Notes: generated from the sequence alone by a model not told the origin. Positions 1-7,094 are shown, counted from the stretch's first letter. The stretch is 14,481 bases of DNA from Pseudolysinimonas_A sp044239695 (GCF_044239695.1 NZ_JBIIAW010000080.1:1-14481), one strand, 5' to 3'. A program made the numbers and translations.

Positions 1-253
1 CACGATGCTGAAGCTGTTCGGGGAGATGGCGATCGATATCGACGCGGTGAGCACGAGCATCGGTCGCGAGCACGAGACCCCGGGTCTCGGCGAGACGAGC
101 GTGGTGGCGACCGGGTATTCGGCCGCCGGCGGCGGGCTGGCGCACCTCGGGGTGCTCGGTCCGACCCGCATGGACTATTCGAACAACATGGCAGCCGTCC
201 GCGCGGTGGCGCGGTACCTGACGCGGCTGCTCGGTGAGGAAGATCGCGGTTGA
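1..253 (+). CDS. hrcA: Heat-inducible transcription repressor HrcA, C-terminal part (5' end outside window)
   Basis: HrcA represses class I heat-shock genes by binding CIRCE operators and is reactivated with help from GroEL. Only the last 83 codons or so are present, read from base 2. The end of the protein carries the family's conserved tail: a GVLGPTRMDY block followed by a helix around MAAVRAVARYLTRLL. The upstream DNA-binding domain is outside the window, and no CIRCE operator is visible because the promoter also lies upstream. The stop codon TGA (251-253) overlaps the TTG start of dnaJ by four bases, so the two genes are probably translationally coupled. This hrcA-dnaJ pairing is usual in actinobacteria. 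The identification rests on the C-terminal motif and the neighbour and is fairly secure. Confidence 0.9.
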   Translation, partial: TMLKLFGEMAIDIDAVSTSIGREHETPGLGETSVVATGYSAAGGGLAHLGVLGPTRMDYSNNMAAVRAVARYLTRLLGEEDRG

Positions 254-1353
254 GCGACCATTACGGAGTCCTCGGAGTCGACAAGAACGCGTCGCCCGAG
301 GAGATCAAGAAGGCGTACCGCCGGTTGGCGCGCGAACTGCACCCGGACGTGAACCCGAGTGCTGAGGCGGCCGAGCGGTTCAAGTCGGTGACGCACGCCT
401 ACGACGTGCTGAGCGACCCCGACCAGCGCGAGCGCTACGACCTGGGCCCGCAGCCGGGCTTCGGCGGCGCGGGCGGGGGCGGTTTCGGGTTCGGCGACAT
501 CTTCGAGACGTTCTTCGGTGCCGCGCAGCAGAGCCGGGGTCCGCGGTCCCGACGCGAGCGCGGGCAGGACTCGCTGCTGCGCCTCGAGATCGCCCTCGAC
601 GAGGTCGTCTTCGGCGTGCACCGTGACGTGGACGTCGACACGGCCGTCACCTGCGAGACCTGCGCGGGGTCGTGCTGCGCCCCCGGAACCTCACCCGTCA
701 CCTGCGACATCTGCCGCGGCACCGGGCAGATCCAGCGCGCCGTGCGCTCGCTGCTGGGCAACGTCATGACCTCGAGCCCGTGCGGCACCTGCCGCGGCTA
801 CGGCACCGTCATCCCGAACCCCTGCCCGACCTGCGCCGGTCAGGGGCGCGTGCGGGCCAAGCGCACCCTGTCGCTCGACATCCCCGCGGGCGTCGAGACG
901 GGAACGCGCCTGCATCTCCCCGGTCAGGGCGAGTCCGGCCCGGCGGGCGGCCCGAACGGCGACGTCTACCTCGAGGTCAAGGTCAAGCACCACGACGTCT
1001 TCAGCCGCAACGGCGACGACCTGCTCGCGACGCTCGAAGTGCAGATGACGGATGCCGTGCTCGGCACGCAGGTGAACCTCGCGTCGCTCGACGGCGACGT
1101 CGCGATCGAGATCAAGCCGGGCACGCAGAGCGCCGACGTCGTGACGATCAAGGATCGCGGCATCACCCACCTCCGGGGCCAGGGTCGGGGAGATCTGAAA
1201 GTCGGCATCCACGTCGTCACGCCGGTGCGGCTCAACTCCAAGGAGCAGAAGCTCATGCAGGAGTTCGCGGCCTCCCGCCGACCGGTTCCGCCGGAGTTCT
1301 CGACCTTCCAGCAGGGCCTCTTCGCGAAGCTGCGCGACCGCTTCCTCGGCTGA
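250..1353 (+). CDS. dnaJ: Chaperone protein DnaJ (DnaJ2-type, HrcA-linked)
   Basis: Hsp40 co-chaperone that delivers unfolded clients to DnaK and stimulates its ATPase in the cytoplasm. The 367-residue protein has the full type I layout. The J domain (about 1-65) carries the HPD motif at 31-33. A Gly/Phe-rich linker covers about 68-90. The zinc-binding region has eight Cys at 135, 138, 152, 155, 178, 181, 192 and 195, and two C-terminal substrate-binding domains follow. The last Gly of the first CxxCxGxG repeat is replaced by Cys (C142, followed by C143), which I recall as usual in Microbacteriaceae. The start is TTG at 250, chosen because it overlaps the hrcA stop and has a GAGGAAG ribosome-binding site at 236-242. 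No grpE or dnaK lies nearby, as expected for the second, HrcA-linked DnaJ of actinobacteria. Confidence 0.97.
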   Translation: MSDHYGVLGVDKNASPEEIKKAYRRLARELHPDVNPSAEAAERFKSVTHAYDVLSDPDQRERYDLGPQPGFGGAGGGGFGFGDIFETFFGAAQQSRGPRSRRERGQDSLLRLEIALDEVVFGVHRDVDVDTAVTCETCAGSCCAPGTSPVTCDICRGTGQIQRAVRSLLGNVMTSSPCGTCRGYGTVIPNPCPTCAGQGRVRAKRTLSLDIPAGVETGTRLHLPGQGESGPAGGPNGDVYLEVKVKHHDVFSRNGDDLLATLEVQMTDAVLGTQVNLASLDGDVAIEIKPGTQSADVVTIKDRGITHLRGQGRGDLKVGIHVVTPVRLNSKEQKLMQEFAASRRPVPPEFSTFQQGLFAKLRDRFLG

Positions 1354-1361
1354 CCGCTCAC

Positions 1362-1400
1362 CCGCGGGTTGAGTGCTGCCGTAGGCGGTGTATCGAAACC
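1362..1400 (+). repeat. Intergenic palindromic repeat, copy 1 (TTGAGTGC...TATCGAAACC type)
   Basis: A 39-base unit that starts CCGCGGGTTGAGTGCTGCCG and ends GGTGTATCGAAACC. It matches copy 2 (1409-1447) at 37 of 39 positions by eye, and an inverted copy lies at 1471-1511. It begins 9 bases after the dnaJ stop codon. Similar short TTGAG...TCGAAACC units are, from memory, scattered between genes in Microbacteriaceae genomes. The function is unknown; a role in mRNA 3'-end formation is plausible. Confidence 0.75.
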
Positions 1401-1408
1401 GCGAGGTT

Positions 1409-1447
1409 CCGCGGGTTGAGTGCCGCCGGAGGCGGTGTATCGAAACC
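1409..1447 (+). repeat. Intergenic palindromic repeat, copy 2 (direct copy)
   Basis: Direct repeat of 1362-1400 with two differences. The middle, GCCGCC-GGA-GGCGG, is a small hairpin on its own. The whole unit is also the left arm of a larger imperfect stem with the inverted copy at 1471-1511, across a 23-base loop (1448-1470). The stem could end the hrcA-dnaJ transcript, but there is no U-tract after it. Confidence 0.75.
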
Positions 1448-1470
1448 CACGTCCGGGTTGCTCGGGGGGC

Positions 1471-1511
1471 GGTCTCGATACACCGCGCTGCGCGCGGCAC
1501 TCGACCCGCGG
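1471..1511 (-). repeat. Intergenic palindromic repeat, copy 3 (inverted, diverged centre)
   Basis: Inverted copy of the units at 1362 and 1409. Its + strand reads GGTCTCGATACACCGC at the left and GCGGCACTCGACCCGCGG at the right. The centre (CTGCGC) differs and is about two bases longer than in the other copies, but it keeps its own potential to pair (CCGCG/CGCGG). It ends about 15 bases before the rsmE -10 element, so its right end may overlap the -35 region of that promoter. Confidence 0.7.
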
Positions 1512-1525
1512 GGAGGCGGGGTCGG

Positions 1526-1537
1526 TAGCGTCGTCAC
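1526..1537 (+). promoter_or_regulatory. Predicted -10 element and start region of a leaderless rsmE transcript
   Basis: TAGCGT at 1526-1531 fits the TAnnnT actinobacterial -10 consensus. It is followed by exactly six bases and then the ATG at 1538, so transcription would begin at or next to the start codon. No ribosome-binding site lies at normal distance. The string TAGCGTCGNNNAC-ATG is nearly repeated before the ABC ATPase gene (9857-9868). No convincing -35 is visible. Confidence 0.55.
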
Positions 1538-2260
1538 ATGGCCTCTCTGTATCTCTCGCCCTCCCTCGGGGATGCCGTGGCCGGCTCCGTCGTGACGCTC
1601 GGCGGCGACGAGGGGCGGCACGCGATCACGGTCGCCCGGGTGCGCGTCGGGGAGACGCTATCGATCTCCGACGGCGCGGGTCTCGTGGTGACGGGTCCCG
1701 TGGCTTCGATCGAGGGGAACACGCTGACGCTGACCGTCGAGGCGGCGAACCGGCATCCCGCGCCCGCGCCCGAGCTGTGGCTCGCCCAGGCGCTCGCGAA
1801 GGGCGACCGCGACGAGCTGGCGATCCAGGCGGCGACCGAGCTCGGCGCGACCGGGGTGATCCCGTGGGCGGCGGAGCGGTCGATCACCCGCTGGGAGGGC
1901 GCGAAGGTCGAGAAGGGCCGGGAGCGCTGGGCGTCGATCGTGCGCGAGGCGACGAAGCAGTCGATCCGCCCGTGGGTGCCAGTCGTGGACGCGATCGCGA
2001 CCACGGCATCCCTCACGAAGCTGCCGGGGCTCGTGCTCGTGCTCGAGCCGACCGCAGCGGAACGGCTCACCGAGGTCGACCTGGATGCCGAGCGCATCAC
2101 GCTTGTCGTCGGACCCGAGGGCGGGGTGTCGCCGCGTGAACTCGACACCCTCGCGGTCGCGGGCGCCCGGGCGGTGCGTCTCGGGCCCGAGGTGCTGCGC
2201 ACCTCGACGGCCGGTCCGGCGGCGCTCGCCGTGCTCAACGCGAAGCTGGGCCGGTGGTAG
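1538..2260 (+). CDS. rsmE: 16S rRNA (uracil(1498)-N(3))-methyltransferase RsmE
   Basis: SPOUT-class methyltransferase that uses S-adenosylmethionine to methylate N3 of U1498 in 16S rRNA, at the decoding site of the assembled 30S subunit. The 240-residue length is normal for the family. An N-terminal PUA-like domain covers about 1-70; its DEGRHA-type start is near residue 26. The knotted methyltransferase domain follows, with the cofactor-loop signature GPEGGVSPREL beginning at 192 and the C-terminal knot motif LRTSTAGPAAL at 220. The usual Glu of LRTETA is Ser here, which I believe is common in actinobacteria. The ATG at 1538 was chosen because the -10 element lies six bases upstream, which suggests leaderless translation. 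The end overlaps the next gene by seven bases (GTGGTAG). Confidence 0.95.
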   Translation: MASLYLSPSLGDAVAGSVVTLGGDEGRHAITVARVRVGETLSISDGAGLVVTGPVASIEGNTLTLTVEAANRHPAPAPELWLAQALAKGDRDELAIQAATELGATGVIPWAAERSITRWEGAKVEKGRERWASIVREATKQSIRPWVPVVDAIATTASLTKLPGLVLVLEPTAAERLTEVDLDAERITLVVGPEGGVSPRELDTLAVAGARAVRLGPEVLRTSTAGPAALAVLNAKLGRW

Positions 2261-2940
2261 CCGGCCCGCCGACCGGACCGGTCGAGGTGCCGCCGCTCGT
2301 GCACGCCTTCGCCGAGCGCATCGACGACGTCGTCTGGGCGAACGAGATCGGCGGGTACACGTTCGTCGCCGGCGATCGGTTCCTCAAGTGGAACCCACGC
2401 GGCAGCGGCGTCGACCTCGAGGATGAACGGGTGCGGCTGCACTGGGCGCGCACGATCGGACATCCTGTGCCCCCGGTGCTCGACCTCGGGCGCGACGACG
2501 ACGGGCAGGTGCTGGTCACACGGAGTCTCCCGGGCACGGGTGCCGTGACGGGGGAGTGGCTCGACCGGCCGCGGGATGCCGTGCGCGCGATCGCGGCGGG
2601 GCTGCGCGCCCTGCACGACAAAGTGCCTGCGGCCGCGTGCCCGTTCCGCACTGCGTGGATCCCCGCCGATGCGCCGCGTCCCGACGACGGGGCGGTCGTC
2701 CTGCACGGCGACGCCTGCGCGCCGAACACGATCATCGGGCCCGACGGCCGGTTCGCCGGGCACGTCGACCTCGGCTCGATCGGCGTCGGCGACCGCTGGG
2801 CCGACCTCGCGGTCGCGAGCATGAGCCTCGACGGGAACTACGGCGAGGGGTGGCAGGACGAGTTCTTTCACGCTTACGGCGTAATCCCCGATGCCGAACG
2901 CATCCACTACTACCGGACCGCCTGGGATGCGGCCCCGTAA
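2254..2940 (+). CDS. Aminoglycoside phosphotransferase (APH) family kinase, unusually short
   Basis: Protein-kinase-fold small-molecule kinase of the APH(3')-like family. Its true substrate cannot be read from the sequence. Visible residues are the ATP-binding Lys K45 in FLKW, the catalytic loop HGDACAPN (H151, D153, N158), and the metal-binding Asp D172 in HVDLG followed by DRWADLA. The protein has 228 residues, while relatives have about 250-265. The shortfall lies between CPF (129-131) and HGD (151): only 19 residues link them, where I recall about 60 in relatives. The helices missing there normally help form the core and the substrate pocket. The GTG at 2254 overlaps the rsmE stop; an in-frame GTG at 2287 is an alternative start. 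The reading frame is intact, so the gene may be functional with altered specificity, or decaying. The TAA stop doubles as part of the next promoter. Confidence 0.85.
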   Translation: MVAGPPTGPVEVPPLVHAFAERIDDVVWANEIGGYTFVAGDRFLKWNPRGSGVDLEDERVRLHWARTIGHPVPPVLDLGRDDDGQVLVTRSLPGTGAVTGEWLDRPRDAVRAIAAGLRALHDKVPAAACPFRTAWIPADAPRPDDGAVVLHGDACAPNTIIGPDGRFAGHVDLGSIGVGDRWADLAVASMSLDGNYGEGWQDEFFHAYGVIPDAERIHYYRTAWDAAP

Positions 2941-2950
2941 ACTGAGGGAC
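2938..2950 (+). promoter_or_regulatory. Predicted -10 element for the HIT-phoH-ybeY-CBS-era operon
   Basis: TAAACT at 2938-2943 matches the TAnnnT -10 consensus and lies seven bases before the ATG at 2951. The transcript would therefore be leaderless or nearly so. The first three bases are the stop codon of the upstream kinase gene. A GAGGG at 2944-2948 is only two bases from the ATG, too close to act as a normal ribosome-binding site. Confidence 0.45.
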
Positions 2951-3292
2951 ATGGCAGAGCCGAGCGTGTTCGAACGCATCGTCGCGGGGGAGATCCCGTC
3001 GACGAAGGTGTTCGAGAACGAGCGGGTGCTCGGCATCCGGGACATCGCGCCGAAGGCGCCCGTGCACCTGCTGCTCTTCCCGAAGACGGGGGAGTACGCG
3101 AACGTCGCCGAACTCGCCGCGGGCGACCCCGCGCTGCTCGCCGACATCGTCGCGATCGCGCAGCAGCTCGCCGACGAGCACTGCGGCGGGCAGTACCGGC
3201 TCGTCTTCAACACCGGAGCGGATGCCGGCCAAACCGTGTTCCACGTGCACGCCCACGTTCTCGGCGGCGGCCTGACGGAGGCCTCCCTGTGA
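2951..3292 (+). CDS. HIT domain nucleotide hydrolase/transferase (HINT-like)
   Basis: Small histidine-triad protein of 113 residues. HINT-type members hydrolyse purine nucleoside phosphoramidates and related adenylated compounds. The catalytic signature HVHAHVLGG is present with H98, H100 and H102; H102, the last of the triad, is the expected nucleophile. The N-terminus (FERIVAGEIPSTKVFENERVL) and the HLLLFPK segment are typical of the HINT branch. I chose ATG 2951 rather than an upstream in-frame ATG at 2891, because the region in between belongs to the kinase gene in another frame and the protein then begins where homologues begin. Its TGA stop overlaps the GTG of phoH by four bases. HIT-phoH-ybeY is a standard actinobacterial arrangement. 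Confidence 0.95.
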   Translation: MAEPSVFERIVAGEIPSTKVFENERVLGIRDIAPKAPVHLLLFPKTGEYANVAELAAGDPALLADIVAIAQQLADEHCGGQYRLVFNTGADAGQTVFHVHAHVLGGGLTEASL

Positions 3293-4389
3293 CCGAACCC
3301 GACCCCGCTGCGCCCCAGCGGGCGGAGCTCGAGGTCGACGGCGTCGCGATGGTCCGTCTGCTCGGTCCGCAGGATCGGCTGCTGTCGACGATCGAGAAAC
3401 GCTTTCCCGAGGTGACCGTGCTCGTGCGCGGCAACCACGTGACCCTCGACGGACCCGAGAACGAGGTACGGGCCGCCGAGCGGCTCGTGCAGGAACTGGT
3501 GGCGATGGTGAAGAACGGCGTCGACCTCGGCCCGTCCGATGTGACGGCCGGGGCTCGCATCCTCGAGCGCGGCGAGGGCAGCCCGGCCGACGTGCTGTCG
3601 CAGGCGATCCTCACCAGCCGCGGCAAGAGCATCCGACCCAAGACGCTCGGTCAGAAGGCCTACGTCGACGCGATCGACCACAACACGATCGTCTTCGGCA
3701 TCGGCCCTGCCGGCACCGGCAAGACCTACCTGGCGATGGCGAAGGCCGTGCAGGCGCTGCAACGCAAAGAGGTCGAGCGCATCATCCTGAGCCGCCCGGC
3801 GATCGAGGCCGGGGAGCGCCTCGGCTTCCTGCCCGGCACCCTCAACGACAAGATCGACCCCTACCTGCGGCCGCTCTACGACGCGCTCAACGAGATGATG
3901 GACCCCGAGCTGGTGCCGAAGCTGCTCGCCTCCGGCACCGTCGAAGTCGCCCCGCTGGCGTACATGCGCGGTCGCACGCTCAACAACGCGTTCGTCGTGC
4001 TCGACGAGGCGCAGAACACCACGCCCGAGCAGATGAAGATGTTCCTCACCCGCCTCGGCTTCGGCACCCGCATGGTCGTCACCGGCGACATCACCCAGGT
4101 CGACCTGCCCGCCGGGGCGTCGGGGCTGCAACTGGTGTCGAAGATCCTCGGCGACATGGACGACATCCATTTCGCGCGCCTCACGAGCGAGGATGTCGTG
4201 CGCCACTCGCTCGTCGGAAAGATCGTCGACCGCTACACCGCGTATGACGCGCAGCAGCAGGCCCGGCGCTTCGAGCGCGAGCAGAACCCCGTCGTCAACC
4301 CCGACGGCGTCAACCGAGCCGAGCGTCGCGGGCAGGTTCCGCAGGACCGCAAGCAGCCCGGCCCCGAGAAGCCGAGGCGCCGCCGGTGA
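3289..4389 (+). CDS. phoH: PhoH-family ATPase (YbeZ-like)
   Basis: Cytoplasmic P-loop NTPase of the PhoH/YbeZ family. Its genomic and physical partner is the endoribonuclease YbeY, and the family is linked to RNA metabolism and ribosome maturation; the exact reaction is unsettled. The protein has 366 residues. An N-terminal KH-like segment covers about 20-80. Walker A is GPAGTGKT at 139-146, and Walker B is VVLDEAQN with D239 and E240. A conserved MRGRTLNNAF block lies just before Walker B. The C-terminus is a basic, probably disordered tail ending in four Arg. The GTG at 3289 has a GGAGG ribosome-binding site at 3277-3281 and overlaps the HIT gene. The TGA stop in turn overlaps the GTG of ybeY by four bases, so YbeY is probably coupled to PhoH. 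Confidence 0.96.
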   Translation: MTEPDPAAPQRAELEVDGVAMVRLLGPQDRLLSTIEKRFPEVTVLVRGNHVTLDGPENEVRAAERLVQELVAMVKNGVDLGPSDVTAGARILERGEGSPADVLSQAILTSRGKSIRPKTLGQKAYVDAIDHNTIVFGIGPAGTGKTYLAMAKAVQALQRKEVERIILSRPAIEAGERLGFLPGTLNDKIDPYLRPLYDALNEMMDPELVPKLLASGTVEVAPLAYMRGRTLNNAFVVLDEAQNTTPEQMKMFLTRLGFGTRMVVTGDITQVDLPAGASGLQLVSKILGDMDDIHFARLTSEDVVRHSLVGKIVDRYTAYDAQQQARRFEREQNPVVNPDGVNRAERRGQVPQDRKQPGPEKPRRRR

Positions 4390-4847
4390 GCATCGAGATC
4401 AACAACGAATCCGGCATCGAGGTCGACGAGTCGGCCCTCCAGCGCCTCGCGACCTTTGCGCTCGACCACCTCTACGTGCACCCGGATGCCGAGCTGGCGA
4501 TTCTGCTCGTCGACGAGGCCGCGATGGAGCAGCTCCACGTGCAGTGGATGGACGAGCCCGGACCGACCGACGTGCTCTCCTTCCCGATGGACGAACTGCG
4601 GCCCGGCAACGAGGACGAGATCACCCCGCCGGGACTGCTCGGCGACCTCGTGGTCTGCCCGCAGGTCGCCGTTGCTCAGGCGCAGGAAGCCGGCCACAGC
4701 CCGTCCGACGAGATGCAGCTGCTCACGGCGCACGGCATCCTGCACCTGCTCGGCTACGACCACGCCGAGCCGGAGGAGGAGCGCGAGATGTTCGACATCC
4801 AGCGCGAGATCCTCGTCGGGTTCACGCTCTCCGAACGAAAACGATAG
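4386..4847 (+). CDS. ybeY: Endoribonuclease / rRNA maturation factor YbeY
   Basis: Single-strand-specific, zinc-dependent endoribonuclease involved in 16S rRNA 3'-end maturation and 70S quality control. The 153-residue length is normal. The metal-binding signature HGILHLLGYDH is complete, with H116, H120 and H126. The upstream conserved element PTDVLSFPMDE is also present and is followed by GDLVVCP. The start is GTG at 4386, in a GTGA overlap with the phoH stop. The TAG stop at 4845-4847 contributes bases to the AGGA ribosome-binding site (4846-4849) of the next gene. The phoH-ybeY-CBS protein-era order supports a shared role in ribosome assembly. Confidence 0.96.
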   Translation: MSIEINNESGIEVDESALQRLATFALDHLYVHPDAELAILLVDEAAMEQLHVQWMDEPGPTDVLSFPMDELRPGNEDEITPPGLLGDLVVCPQVAVAQAQEAGHSPSDEMQLLTAHGILHLLGYDHAEPEEEREMFDIQREILVGFTLSERKR

Positions 4848-4855
4848 GACCCCAG

Positions 4856-6160
4856 ATGATCGGCGTCTTCGTCGCGATCGCCGTGCTGCTCGTCGCCTTC
4901 GGCGGCCTGCTCGCCGCCGCTGACGCCGCGCTCAGCACCCTCAGCCGGATCGACCTCGCCGACCTCGCGGCGCACAGCCGGTTCAAGAAGTCGCTGCTCG
5001 CGATCGCCGCCGACGCCGGCCCCCACGTCACGGCCCTCAACTTCATGCGCGTGCTGTCGGAGACGACCGCCGCGGTGCTCGTGACTCTCGCGTTCGCGAT
5101 CGTGCTGACCGACTGGTGGTGGGTGCTGCTCGCCGCCGGCGCGGTGATGACCGCGACCACGTTCGTGCTCGTCGGATCGAGCCCGCGGTCGGTCGGGCGA
5201 GCACACGCGCGCCCGATCCTCGCCTTCGCCGCTCCGATCGTGCGTTTCCTGCGCCTGCTGCTCGGTCCGCTCGCGGTCGGCCTCGTCCGGCTCGGCAACC
5301 GGGTCACTCCGGGTCGGCCGCCGGTCGTGACGTTCTCCAGCGAGGAGCAACTGCTGAGCATGGTCGACGAGGCCGTCGAGGCCGACGTGCTCGAGCAGGA
5401 CGACCGCGAACTCATCCACTCGATCTTCGAATGGGGCGACACCGTCGTGCGTGAGGTGATGGTGCCGCGCACCGATATGGACACCCTCGACGGCGACGAC
5501 ACCCTCGACGTCGCGATGCGCGAGTTCCTGCGCACGGGGCATTCGCGCATGCCGGTCGTCGGCAAGGACGCCGATGAGGTGTTCGGCGTGCTCTATCTGC
5601 GCGACGTCGCCCGGCTCTCGTTCGAGCAGCCGCTGGATGCCGCCAACCTGACCGCGCGCGATCTGGCTCGCGAGCCCGAGTTCGTCCCCGAGTCGAAGAA
5701 GGCCGACGACACCCTTCGGCAGATGCAGTTGAAGAGCATCCACGTCGCCCTCGTCGTCGACGAGTACGGCGGTATCGCGGGCCTCGTCACTCTCGAAGAC
5801 CTCATCGAGGAGCTCGTCGGCGACATCTCCGACGAGTACGACCGCGAGACCCCGGATGTCGCCCACCTCGGCGGCGGCGTCTTCCGGGTGAGTGCGCGCC
5901 TGCCGCTCGACGAGCTCGGCGACCTGTTCGGCATCGAACTCGAAGACGACGAGGTCGACTCGGCCGGCGGACTGCTGAGCAAGTCTCTGGGCCGTCTGCC
6001 CGACCCCGGCTCGACGGTCGAGGTGTCGGGACTCAAACTGCGCGCCGAGCGCATCGAAGGCCGGCGCAAGATCCTGCGCACGATCGTCGTCGAAGCCGAT
6101 CAGCCCCTCCTCGAGGCGAAGGCCGCGTTCGATTCGCAGCAGAAGGAGAGCGCCGGATGA
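4856..6160 (+). CDS. CNNM/CBS-domain membrane protein (CorC/HlyC-type, 'hemolysin family')
   Basis: Integral membrane protein of the CNNM/DUF21-CBS-CorC_HlyC architecture. Relatives are implicated in Mg2+/Co2+ export or resistance; the 'hemolysin' label is historical. The 434 residues begin with a hydrophobic DUF21 domain (about 1-150) whose helices lie roughly at 1-22, 65-85, 86-106 and 120-147, including the family-typical AAADAALSTLSR after helix 1. A CBS pair follows from about 200 (MVPRTDMDTL at 202-211) to about 325, with the second CBS ending VVDEYGGIAGLVTLEDLIEE. A CorC_HlyC domain covers about 340-420. The ATG at 4856 has an AGGA six bases upstream and starts the first membrane helix. 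The stop overlaps era (ATGA). In many bacteria this gene sits between ybeY and era, as here. Transport activity is inferred from the family only. Confidence 0.93.
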   Translation: MIGVFVAIAVLLVAFGGLLAAADAALSTLSRIDLADLAAHSRFKKSLLAIAADAGPHVTALNFMRVLSETTAAVLVTLAFAIVLTDWWWVLLAAGAVMTATTFVLVGSSPRSVGRAHARPILAFAAPIVRFLRLLLGPLAVGLVRLGNRVTPGRPPVVTFSSEEQLLSMVDEAVEADVLEQDDRELIHSIFEWGDTVVREVMVPRTDMDTLDGDDTLDVAMREFLRTGHSRMPVVGKDADEVFGVLYLRDVARLSFEQPLDAANLTARDLAREPEFVPESKKADDTLRQMQLKSIHVALVVDEYGGIAGLVTLEDLIEELVGDISDEYDRETPDVAHLGGGVFRVSARLPLDELGDLFGIELEDDEVDSAGGLLSKSLGRLPDPGSTVEVSGLKLRAERIEGRRKILRTIVVEADQPLLEAKAAFDSQQKESAG

Positions 6161-7053
6161 CCGCCCCCCACCGGTCCGGGTTCGTGTCGTTCGTCGGGCG
6201 GCCCAACGTCGGCAAGTCCACGCTGACGAACGCGCTCGTCGGCGAGAAGGTCGCGATCACCTCGTCGAAACCGCAGACCACGCGCCGCGCCATCCGCGGG
6301 ATCGTGCACGGCGCCGACGGCCAGCTGATCATCGTCGATACCCCGGGCATCCACCGTCCCCGCACGCTGCTCGGCCAGCGGCTCAACGACGTCGTCACCG
6401 CGACCCTCGGCGACGTCGACGTCATCGGGATGTGCATCCCGGCGAACGAGCGGATCGGCCCCGGCGACCGCTTCATCAACGAGTCGCTCGACAGCTTCCC
6501 GCGGGCGAAGAAGGTCGCGATCGTCACCAAGATCGACGCCACCTCCCGGCCGGCGGTCGCGCAGCAGTTGCTCGCCGTGAGCGAGCTGCGGGACTGGGAG
6601 GCGATCGTGCCGGTCTCGTCGACCAGCCGCATCCAGCTCGACGTGTTGCTCACCCAGCTCGTCGCGATGCTGCCGGTCTCGCCGTCGCTCTACCCCGACC
6701 TCGACCAGCGCACCGACGAGACGCTCGAAGCCCGCGTCTCGGAACTCATCCGCGAGGCCGTGCTCGAAGGCGTGAGCGACGAACTGCCGCACTCGCTCGC
6801 CGTCACGATCGACGACATGGTCGAGCGCGACGACAAGGATCTGGTCGAGATCTACGCCAACCTCTGGGTCGAGCGCGACAGCCAGAAGGGCATCGTCATC
6901 GGCCACGGCGGTGAACGACTTCAGGATGTCGGCGCCCGCGCCCGCGCCCAGATCGAGCCGCTCGTGGGCAAGCAGGTGTTCCTGTCGCTGCGGGTGAAGG
7001 TCGCGAAGGAGTGGCAGCGCGACCCCAAGCAGCTCGGGCGCCTCGGCTTCTGA
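6157..7053 (+). CDS. era: GTPase Era (16S rRNA-binding ribosome assembly factor)
   Basis: Essential GTPase that binds the 3' end of 16S rRNA and assists 30S maturation. The 298-residue protein has an N-terminal GTPase domain and a C-terminal KH domain. G1 is GRPNVGKS at 14-21, the switch region is PQTTRRAIRGI, G3 is DTPG at 61-64, and G4 is TKID at 124-127. The usual Asn of NKxD is Thr here, a change I recall in other actinobacterial Era proteins. The KH domain carries GHGGERL, and the protein ends KEWQRDPKQLGRLGF. The ATG at 6157 has an AAGGAG ribosome-binding site (6143-6148) and overlaps the CBS-protein stop by four bases. It is the last gene of the operon. The usual downstream gene (leuA or recO in relatives) is displaced here. 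Confidence 0.97.
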   Translation: MTAPHRSGFVSFVGRPNVGKSTLTNALVGEKVAITSSKPQTTRRAIRGIVHGADGQLIIVDTPGIHRPRTLLGQRLNDVVTATLGDVDVIGMCIPANERIGPGDRFINESLDSFPRAKKVAIVTKIDATSRPAVAQQLLAVSELRDWEAIVPVSSTSRIQLDVLLTQLVAMLPVSPSLYPDLDQRTDETLEARVSELIREAVLEGVSDELPHSLAVTIDDMVERDDKDLVEIYANLWVERDSQKGIVIGHGGERLQDVGARARAQIEPLVGKQVFLSLRVKVAKEWQRDPKQLGRLGF

Positions 7054-7094
7054 CCCCTGCTTCGGGATGACCGAGGATCACTCCGGCGGCTGAT

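Noticed and set aside
652..678. Altered first zinc-finger repeat of DnaJ (CETCAGSC) as a damaged zinc site.
   Set aside because: All eight zinc-ligand Cys are present; only a structural Gly differs, as I recall for this lineage.
1362..1511. Possible short CRISPR array.
   Set aside because: There are only two direct units and one inverted one, with a single 8-base gap between the direct copies and no spacers of even length or cas genes.
2891..2950. Upstream in-frame ATG for the HIT gene.
   Set aside because: It would add 20 residues unlike the family inside the kinase gene. ATG 2951 matches homologue starts and the promoter spacing.
1534..4206. An 890-codon open frame on the minus strand opposite rsmE, APH, HIT and phoH.
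   Set aside because: It is a high-GC shadow: Arg/Ala/His/Asp-rich, no recognisable domain, and it crosses four well-identified genes on the other strand.
6526..6537. Era G4 motif TKID instead of NKxD as a sign of lost GTPase function.
   Set aside because: I recall the same Thr in other actinobacterial Era proteins, and all other G motifs and the KH domain are intact.
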